Source: Gemmatimonadota bacterium (GTDB lineage Bacteria > Gemmatimonadota > Gemmatimonadetes > Longimicrobiales > Gaopeijiaceae). From it: 6,221 nucleotides of DNA. The stretch is from contig SKZC01000403.1 in the NCBI GenBank assembly GCA_007127575.1, positions 1 through 6,221 of the forward strand. The letters are read 5' to 3'. Below the pieces are notes generated by a model. That model was given only the letters and a program-made list of their open reading frames with translations, was not told the origin of the DNA and did not search any database. A program made the position numbers and the translations under genes. Positions 1-4,710 of this stretch are shown piece after piece (within the stretch, counting starts at the first letter, position 1; each line of letters opens with the position of its first letter).

Positions 1-327
1 AAGCGCTTCGCCGCGAAGCGGTCCGAGCGGCGGGCGCGGAGGGCCCGGCTGAGAGCTGAACGGTTCCAGGGCGTCGATAGGGAGGCCCACCTCGAGGGGC
101 AGTTGGGTGCTCGCTTCCTCTGTGAGGAGGTACTCGCGCTCCTCCCGGAGCAGGACCGAGAACTTCTCTGGTTTCGTTTCGCCGAGGGCTGGTACCCGCG
201 AGAGATCGCGGACCGGATAGGAAAATCTCCGGATTGGGTGTCCGTCCGGATGCATCGAGCCGTGGCCCGAGTGCGAAAGCGTGGCGCCGAGCTGGATCAT
301 CGCGCAGCCCCTGGTGACCCGGAGTGA
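1..327 (+). CDS. ECF-type RNA polymerase sigma factor, C-terminal part (5' end outside window)
   Basis: This would be an alternative sigma factor that directs RNA polymerase to a set of promoters. The frame is open from the first base of the window, so the gene begins upstream; 108 residues are visible. Residues ~1-35 are a basic, Arg-rich linker. Residues ~40-94 are a sigma-70 region 4: the LPEQDRELLWFRF helix, then a helix-turn-helix with first helix WYPREIADRIG (64-74) and recognition helix SPDWVSVRMHRAVARVRKR (76-94) that would read the -35 element. Region 2, which decides the ECF group, is not in the window, so the group and any anti-sigma partner cannot be named. A start at TTG 103 is possible on paper but would leave region 4 alone, so I treat the gene as partial. 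A lone LuxR-type HTH is less likely because of the LPEQDRELL signature. Confidence 0.85.
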   Translation, partial: KRFAAKRSERRARRARLRAERFQGVDREAHLEGQLGARFLCEEVLALLPEQDRELLWFRFAEGWYPREIADRIGKSPDWVSVRMHRAVARVRKRGAELDHRAAPGDPE

Positions 328-882
328 AAGAAAACGGTGGGGTCGTGGGAGTACTGGAGTAGGGAGCCGGGTTCTTGGAGGGGTGGGGGCGATTTAGCCC
401 ATTCAGGACGAAAGATCGAGGGCGTTGGTGTTCGGGGACCCGGCATGTGAGGTGTGCGTATCCCAGGCTGACCACATCGAGAGGATTCTCGAGCGGTGTC
501 GTGTGCTGCTCCCCCCAACTCGGAGGGTGAAATGCGCCAGGTTCTTGCCACCGTCCTAAAGGCTTCGCCGATGGGGATTCTGGAAGCAGTAGTCGGTCAT
601 CTGGACCAAAACGGACGAGGGAGGCGCGCAGGGATCGCGTCACGCTTCTCACTTCCGCGCGTCCGGACCATCGACCATCACCACGCACGACCTTTTCTCG
701 GCCTCGATTGGCGAGCCTTCGGGCCGAGCAGTAGGATTCGCCCGGCTGAGCTAGGACGGGCGCTGGTCGAGGAGAATTCTCGGAGGCAACGACGCGCCGC
801 GGGCAGTAACATAGGCACCGGAAATCTTCAGCCAGGTCGATTCGTGGCGGGTCGGGGCCGCACGGGTAGCGTCCCTCTCCGT
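328..882. other. 555-bp intergenic stretch, no convincing gene
   Basis: It lies between the sigma factor stop and the protease ribosome-binding site. The plus frame of the protease is open back to a TGA at 448-450, and an ATG at 532 even has GGAGG at 522-526. The predicted peptide (Arg/Gly/Pro/His-rich, no domain, no hydrophobic pattern) would bury a normal lipoprotein signal peptide more than 100 residues inside the protein, so I regard it as non-coding leader. I see no clear terminator with a T-run after the sigma gene, no tRNA and no repeat array. Small inverted repeats are present at 478-491 (5-bp arms) and 772-781 (a 10-bp palindrome). Confidence 0.6.
708..737 (+). promoter_or_regulatory. 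weak candidate promoter for the protease gene
   Basis: TTGGCG (708-713) and TAGGAT (732-737) are separated by 18 bp; each box matches 4 of 6 positions of the sigma-70 consensus. It would give a leader of roughly 150 nt before the protease start. In GC-rich DNA such matches occur by chance, and an ECF promoter would look different, so this is only a pointer. Confidence 0.15.
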
Positions 883-886
883 GGAG
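883..886 (+). promoter_or_regulatory. ribosome-binding site of the protease gene
   Basis: GGAG ends 8 nt before the ATG at 895. It decides the start in favour of 895, because the protein then opens directly with a lipoprotein signal peptide. The much earlier in-frame GTG at 496 and ATG at 532 do not. Confidence 0.6.
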
Positions 887-894
887 CTGCGCGA

Positions 895-2505
895 ATGCGG
901 GTCGGCTGGGCGTTGGCGCTGCTGGGGATGGTTGTGCTACCGGCTTGCGAACCGGATCCCTCGTCACCCGTCGAGGTGCACGAGGACGCTGAGGCCGACC
1001 TGGGCCTGGTCGGATTCTCCTACGCAGACGTGTGGGCGCCGACAGGCTCGATCGATGCTTACTTCCTTCGGATTAATCGAGAGGTGCCCGGGTTTTCTGG
1101 CCTCGTCATCGAAGCTGGAAAGCCGACCATCCTCGCGACAGATGAAGGAGCGCTCCCGGCAGCCGAGCAGGCTCTCCGTTCTTTCTTCGAGGCGCGAGGT
1201 ATCACGGATGCTACCGGTCGACGCCTCGTCGAACACGAATGGCAAGAGCTCGCCCGCTGGCACCGGTCCCTTCTAGGGCTCCTTGGGAGCCACCGTGTCG
1301 TGCGCACGACGATCAGCGCCAGGAAGAACCAAGTGATGCTGGGCGTCCTCCCAGGGTATGACGACGAGCTCCTCATGAATATTGTGGCAGAGCGAGGCAT
1401 CCCCGACGAGGCCGTCCGGCTGGAATTGACGGCACCGGTGCGCACCTCCAGAGATGCCGACGCGAGCGCGGCCCGGAGTAATCCGGACCTTGATGATCGT
1501 GTCCGCCCGACGATTGGAGGACTTCGGGTCTTTCCGTGCACTCTTGGCTTCAACATTGAAGGAGGCAGTAGCGGTATGCGATTCGCTACGAACTCCCACT
1601 GCACCCAAACGTTTGGTGGCGTTGACGGCGTCGTCTTCCATCAGCCCGACGACAACGCACCCGGAAACCGAGTGGGGGTGGAAACATCCGATGCTCCCTT
1701 CTTCGGTTCCGGTCATCCTGACTGCCCCGATTCGATCAACGGACATGAAGTGGGAGATGAGTGTCGCTGGAGTGACGCCGCCCTGATCTCCTACGATGAC
1801 TCCGTAGATGTGTCGAAAGGCTATATAGCAAGAACGGAGTCCAGCGGGCAGTCCAGCGGATCACTGACGATCGTCGGGGACTTCGCCATCGTCGGAACGC
1901 GACCTGACTCTCTCGTAATAGAAGGCGATACATTACATAAAGTCGGCGCTACCACCGGATGGACGGAAGGCACCGTGAACCAGACATGCGCCAACGAGTT
2001 TATCCAAGATGAATTCGGCCCTAGAGTCTTACTTTGCCAGCGATGGGTCAGCGCTGGAGGAGACGACGGAGATAGCGGCTCGCCGGTCTTTGCGCAGGTA
2101 GAGGAAAATCAAGCTGAACTGGCAGGGATATTCTGGGGATTTAAGGATCCCGGTCCTGAGTTTGTGTACAGCCCGATCAATATGGTGAAGAAGGACTATC
2201 CGACTATTACCTTCGATGTCCAGGCCGAATCCCCCCCACCGCCGCTAACCGCATCCATCGTTGGAGCCGATCAGGTGCCCCCACAGACCTCGTGTACCTG
2301 GCAGGCGATCGTGTACGATGGCGAGGAACCCTACGGCTTCGAATGGTCCGGGGTTCTCTCAGGCACCAATTCCTGGGTCAACGGAGTTGTGAGCGAGTCC
2401 GGGTGGTTGTACCTCGATGTGGAGTCCGATGATCTACAGCAGGCTAGCGACTCCTTGTTCGTTGAAGTGACGTCAGAAGCCGGCCCCTGTCCAGAAGTAG
2501 GGTAG
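895..2505 (+). CDS. secreted S1-family serine protease, lipoprotein with pro-region and C-terminal Ig-like domain
   Basis: This is a 536-residue predicted extracytoplasmic endopeptidase of the chymotrypsin fold, closest in style to streptogrisin and alpha-lytic protease. Residues 1-18 are a lipoprotein signal peptide (lipobox LPAC, acylated Cys18). Residues ~40-190 resemble a pro-region; part of it (AELARWHRSLLG.. to the VMLGVLP stretch) recalls foldase-type propeptides. The catalytic domain starts near I207-G-G, as in the IVGG mature start of alpha-lytic protease, and carries His235 (TNSHC), Asp294 (WSDAAL), the TTG..GTV motif (353-361) and Ser394 (GDSGSPV): the whole triad is present. Cys215/Cys236 fit the conserved disulfide around the His. 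A proline run (447-450) leads to an Ig/PKD-like domain (~451-530; CTWQA, GFEWSG, SGWLYLDV). The LRR lipoprotein gene follows 76 bp downstream. Rare codons (ATA, TTA, AGA) gather in the second half. The substrate is unknown. Fold and triad are secure; anchoring and maturation are inferred. Confidence 0.88.
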   Translation: MRVGWALALLGMVVLPACEPDPSSPVEVHEDAEADLGLVGFSYADVWAPTGSIDAYFLRINREVPGFSGLVIEAGKPTILATDEGALPAAEQALRSFFEARGITDATGRRLVEHEWQELARWHRSLLGLLGSHRVVRTTISARKNQVMLGVLPGYDDELLMNIVAERGIPDEAVRLELTAPVRTSRDADASAARSNPDLDDRVRPTIGGLRVFPCTLGFNIEGGSSGMRFATNSHCTQTFGGVDGVVFHQPDDNAPGNRVGVETSDAPFFGSGHPDCPDSINGHEVGDECRWSDAALISYDDSVDVSKGYIARTESSGQSSGSLTIVGDFAIVGTRPDSLVIEGDTLHKVGATTGWTEGTVNQTCANEFIQDEFGPRVLLCQRWVSAGGDDGDSGSPVFAQVEENQAELAGIFWGFKDPGPEFVYSPINMVKKDYPTITFDVQAESPPPPLTASIVGADQVPPQTSCTWQAIVYDGEEPYGFEWSGVLSGTNSWVNGVVSESGWLYLDVESDDLQQASDSLFVEVTSEAGPCPEVG

Positions 2506-2524
2506 GCTGCTTGGGGATGCAGCC
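2505..2524 (+). terminator. short hairpin after the protease stop, weak or no terminator
   Basis: GGCTGC (2505-2510) pairs perfectly with GCAGCC (2519-2524) around an 8-nt loop. There is no T-run behind it, so it is not a standard intrinsic terminator. It could be a processing or attenuation hairpin between two co-transcribed genes, or chance. Confidence 0.25.
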
Positions 2525-2537
2525 CGGGAGGCGTCGT

Positions 2538-2543
2538 TATAGT
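2538..2543 (+). promoter_or_regulatory. possible -10 element before the LRR gene
   Basis: TATAGT matches 5 of 6 positions of the -10 consensus and lies 38 nt before the GTG start. No -35 match sits at a proper distance; TTGGGG at 2511 would need a 21-bp spacer. The 76-bp gap would therefore also fit co-transcription with the protease. Confidence 0.2.
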
Positions 2544-2566
2544 GTTAGCAGGAGCGGATTGATCCG

Positions 2567-2572
2567 AGGAGG
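2567..2572 (+). promoter_or_regulatory. strong Shine-Dalgarno site that fixes the GTG start of the LRR gene
   Basis: AGGAGG, a full match to the anti-SD core, ends 9 nt before GTG 2582. The later in-frame GTG at 2624 would give a more usual signal peptide length but has only a weak purine stretch upstream. The site therefore favours 2582. Confidence 0.7.
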
Positions 2573-2581
2573 ACGAACCGC

Positions 2582-3958
2582 GTGTCCACCCCTCCGGAGC
2601 GTTGGCGAACTCCGGTCAAGAGAGTGCTCACGCTCTCCGATACCCTGAAGCCCCTCACGATCGGGGTGCTTCTCCTCCTAGGGGCGTGCGACCTCCTCGG
2701 CCCAGACCGGGACCCCACCGTTAGCTTCGCCGATCCCGCCCTTGAGGCGGCGGTCCGGGAAACCATCAGCCTTCCGGACGGACCGATTCATGCCTCGGAC
2801 TTGGAGGAACTCACTGCTCTTTCGGCGGAGGGGCAGGGGATCTCCGACCTCACCGGCCTCGAGCACGCAGTGCATCTCGAGGAACTGGATGTTGGCAGAA
2901 ACCGGATTTCGGATCTTTCTCCCCTGGGCGGGCTGGTACGGCTGCGGCTGCTCGACGTGTGGGGGAACGCACTGTCGGACCTGTCCCCTCTCGACGGTCT
3001 TAGAAGCCTTGAAGAGCTGGACGCTTACAGTAATCAGGTTTCCGATCTATCGCCGCTCAGCGATCTAGATCGTTTGAAGGTGCTTCGCCTCCGGGACAAC
3101 CAGATATCCGATCTGTCTCCGTTGGAGGGGCTTCGCGATCTATCCCTGGTGACCTTGGGCGATAACCGTGTGGCCGACCTTCGGCCGCTCGCCGCGCTTA
3201 CTGGGATCGAACTCCTTACGCTCACTCGTAATGACGTATCCGACCTCTCCCATCTGAACGGCCTCACCGAGCTCAGAACACTTCGGATATCGGAGAACCG
3301 GGTTTCGGACCTCTCTCCGCTGACAGACCTGAGGCGCCTGGAGCGCCTCTCCCTCGACGAGAACCAAGTCAAGGACATCACTCCGTTGGCGGGAATGCGA
3401 TCCCTGCGCCACCTGTCTCTCAGCGAGAACGAGGTCTCGGATATCGAGGTCTTGGCGGGAGTCACCCCGCTAAGCCGGTTGGAACTGGCCGGCAATCGGA
3501 TCTCGGACCTCCGGCCCCTCGAGGAGCTGTCAGAGCTAATATGGCTGAACGTCGACGAGAACGAGATCCATGACCTGACTTCGTTCCGGAATATGAAGCA
3601 ACTGGATATCCTCGAACTGAACGGCAACCGGATATCCGACCTCGCTGCCCTGGGTGGGCTGACGGATCTGCAGAGTCTGGGGCTGGCAGACAACGACATC
3701 GAGGACCTCTCTCCTCTGAATGAGCTCACCGAGCTCAGGCGCCTTTTCCTCCAGGGCAACCGGATCGTGGACATCACGGCGCTGGTTGACAACAAGGGAC
3801 TCAGGAGCCAAAGCCACTGGGACGACACGTTTTTGCGGGGGATCATGATCTGGTTGAACGACAACCCCCTGGGGCCCCAGGCACTCTGCACGCACATCCC
3901 CATCCTCGAAGAGCGGGGCGTGCAGATCCATCGGGACGGTGTTTGCCCCGGCCCGTAA
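2582..3958 (+). CDS. internalin-like leucine-rich-repeat lipoprotein
   Basis: This is a 458-residue predicted surface or periplasmic binding protein. The start is GTG, chosen for its AGGAGG site. Residues 1-36 form a lipoprotein signal peptide with a long basic n-region (RWRTPVKR), a hydrophobic core (IGVLLLL) and lipobox LGAC (Cys36). Residues ~48-86 (FADPALEAAVRETI.. to GQGISDL) are the N-terminal cap usual in bacterial 22-residue LRR proteins. Residues 87-394 are 14 consecutive repeats of exactly 22 residues, pattern (I/V)SDLSPLxxLxxLxxLxLxxN. A 15th, distorted repeat follows (IVDITAL.., with an extra loop) and ends in LNDNPL (425-430). The C-terminal cap (HIPILEERGVQI) has Cys436 and Cys455, which could form a disulfide. 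There is no transmembrane or LPXTG anchor. Proteins of this shape bind other proteins or surfaces; the ligand cannot be read from sequence. It is probably co-expressed with the upstream protease. Confidence 0.92.
   Translation: MSTPPERWRTPVKRVLTLSDTLKPLTIGVLLLLGACDLLGPDRDPTVSFADPALEAAVRETISLPDGPIHASDLEELTALSAEGQGISDLTGLEHAVHLEELDVGRNRISDLSPLGGLVRLRLLDVWGNALSDLSPLDGLRSLEELDAYSNQVSDLSPLSDLDRLKVLRLRDNQISDLSPLEGLRDLSLVTLGDNRVADLRPLAALTGIELLTLTRNDVSDLSHLNGLTELRTLRISENRVSDLSPLTDLRRLERLSLDENQVKDITPLAGMRSLRHLSLSENEVSDIEVLAGVTPLSRLELAGNRISDLRPLEELSELIWLNVDENEIHDLTSFRNMKQLDILELNGNRISDLAALGGLTDLQSLGLADNDIEDLSPLNELTELRRLFLQGNRIVDITALVDNKGLRSQSHWDDTFLRGIMIWLNDNPLGPQALCTHIPILEERGVQIHRDGVCPGP
2840..3763 (+). 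repeat. 14 in-frame tandem LRR units of 66 bp
   Basis: The units encode residues 87-394 of the LRR lipoprotein. Each is exactly 66 bp with no insertion or deletion. The protein core (SDLSPL, then LxxLxLxxN) is kept while the DNA of the copies has diverged widely, so the array is old and selected at protein level rather than freshly amplified. Confidence 0.9.
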
Positions 3959-4228
3959 CCTGGAAGAAGGGCATGCGGGATCACCTGCGCTCGTGTCCAC
4001 ATTTCCCCTAACGGCCGATCGCCCCGGGCCTGGCGCCCTCGCGGCCCGCTACGGGCTTGCGTCGCGGTCGGTAGACCAGTTGCGACGCACCCGTCGGGGC
4101 GATGTGCGACGGCCTGACGAAGGGTCCGCGGGCCCGGACGTGATCGGTGATGCGCCGAACGCGCGCTTCCTACGAACGCCTCGGCTCGCGCGGATGCATG
4201 ACCGGCTCCGAAGGGTTTGGCGAGAACG
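3959..4228. other. 270-bp non-coding stretch before the transposase remnant
   Basis: There is no gene I can support here. A plus frame that reads through it gives MHDRLRRVWRERR at 4194-4232, which faintly recalls the helix before the first catalytic Asp of IS5-type transposases. In another frame, GFGEN at 4213-4227 recalls the segment just before the KxKGxKRH block. Either could be worn N-terminal transposase sequence. No T-rich terminator is visible after the LRR stop. Confidence 0.4.
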
Positions 4229-4440
4229 AAGGCCAAGGGTGGCAAGCGGCACTTCGTCACCGATACCCTCGCATTCGTGCCGGCGGTCCTGATCACCGGG
4301 GCCAACGTCTAGGATCGCGATGCCGCTGGCTCGTGGAGCGAACCAACGCCTGGACTGAGCGGTGCCGACGTTTGGCCAAGGACCCCAACCGCGGCCCCGT
4401 CCAGCATCGGGCGGCGTACCGGCTGGTCAGGCTGGGCCGC
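4229..4440 (+). pseudogene. IS5-family (ISL2/IS1031-like) transposase remnant, internally deleted
   Basis: Two blocks of a DDE transposase are recognisable. Block one (4229-4324) reads KAKGGKRHFVTDTL.. and ..ANV-stop-DRDA, matching the family stretch KxKGRKRHxxVDTLG...ANVQDRDGA; the in-frame TAG at 4310-4312 stands where the family has Gln (CAG), a single C-to-T change. Block two (4324-4440) continues in a different frame as CRWLVERTNAWTERCRRLAKD.. to ..YRLVRL, matching the C-terminal RRWVVERTFAWLxRxRRLxKDYE...IRLxLRRL. About 50 residues normally lie between the blocks, including the second catalytic Asp (ADGGY); they are deleted at the GATGCCGCTGG junction. The last catalytic Glu (VERT) is kept. 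The N-terminal half is missing or unrecognisable. The gene is certainly non-functional. Its inverted repeats cannot be identified. Confidence 0.8.
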
Positions 4441-4561
4441 GCTCCCGGGACTCGCGGATCGCGGAGAGGATGTCGTCTCGGGTCACGCCGGCATCCACCC
4501 CGGGCTCGAATTTGACAGTTGAAGATCCCTTTCGGGCCTCCCGCATCGAGAAAACCCGCAC
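4427..4561 (-). CDS. possible small protein or gene fragment, unknown
   Basis: On the minus strand, GTG 4561 to TGA 4427 encodes 44 residues (an internal ATG at 4546 gives 39). The C-terminal half, with EPGVDAGVTRDDILSAIRES and then RERGPA, looks like an amphipathic helix after a Val/Thr/Asp turn, in the style of short antitoxins or DNA-binding proteins, but I do not recognise a family. There is no ribosome-binding site before either start. The 3' end overlaps the end of the transposase remnant by about 14 bp, so the frame may be the tail of a gene cut by insertions. It could also be chance. Confidence 0.25.
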   Translation of the reverse strand: MRVFSMREARKGSSTVKFEPGVDAGVTRDDILSAIRESRERGPA

Positions 4562-4608
4562 CGTTGCTTGATTGTTGTCTCGAATATACGGCTCGCAGCC
4601 TAAGGTTG

Positions 4609-4671
4609 TAGTGCCAAAGAGGATCGACCTAGTGCCTCTCACGAGCCTGTGTGACGCCATATCGTAGTGGC
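4609..4671 (+). repeat. three TAGTG(C/G)C direct repeats in the leader of the IS1634-type element
   Basis: TAGTGCC occurs at 4609-4615 and again at 4630-4636, and TAGTGGC at 4665-4671 directly abuts the start codon. The first two are 21 bp apart, about two helical turns. They may belong to the left end or transposase-binding region of the element. The right end lies outside the window, so the terminal inverted repeat cannot be confirmed. Confidence 0.35.
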
Positions 4672-4710
4672 ATGTCCTTCCGCTCCAAGCGTTCCGGTGG
4701 CCGCCACTAC
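4664..4710 (+). promoter_or_regulatory. inverted repeat enclosing the transposase start codon
   Basis: GTAGTGGC (4664-4671) is a perfect 8-bp inverted match to GCCACTAC (4703-4710), with a 31-nt loop. The ATG at 4672 is the first loop base after the 5' arm, and there is no good Shine-Dalgarno site upstream. In mRNA the hairpin would occlude the initiation region. Damping of transposase translation by such structures is known for other insertion sequences; for this one it is inference. Confidence 0.3.

Noticed and set aside
297..551. 84-residue minus-strand frame
   Set aside because: Pro/Ser-rich with no domain or ribosome-binding site, and it overlaps the end of the sigma factor gene.
772..781. 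10-bp palindrome GAGAATTCTC
   Set aside because: Single copy, no spaced partner and no nearby promoter elements to make it an operator; likely chance.
496..894. N-terminal extension of the protease from GTG 496 or ATG 532
   Set aside because: It would place a complete lipoprotein signal peptide over 100 residues inside the protein; the extension has no hydrophobic segment or domain.
2840..3763. 66-bp periodicity as a CRISPR-like or satellite array
   Set aside because: The period is 22 codons of an intact LRR protein, and the units are not identical at DNA level.
3939..4292. 117-residue plus-strand frame after the LRR gene
   Set aside because: It begins inside the LRR gene, has no ribosome-binding site or family, and conflicts with the frame of the transposase remnant; only a faint IS5-like patch is present.
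3034..4305. 423-residue minus-strand frame rich in Arg and Ser
   Set aside because: It is the shadow of the LRR array; its repeats (RSDxxLS-like) are the 66-bp periodicity read backwards. It also runs into the transposase remnant.
4512..4517. Perfect TTGACA -35 box
   Set aside because: No -10-like sequence lies 15-19 bp downstream, where the DNA is GC-rich, so it is not a promoter by itself.
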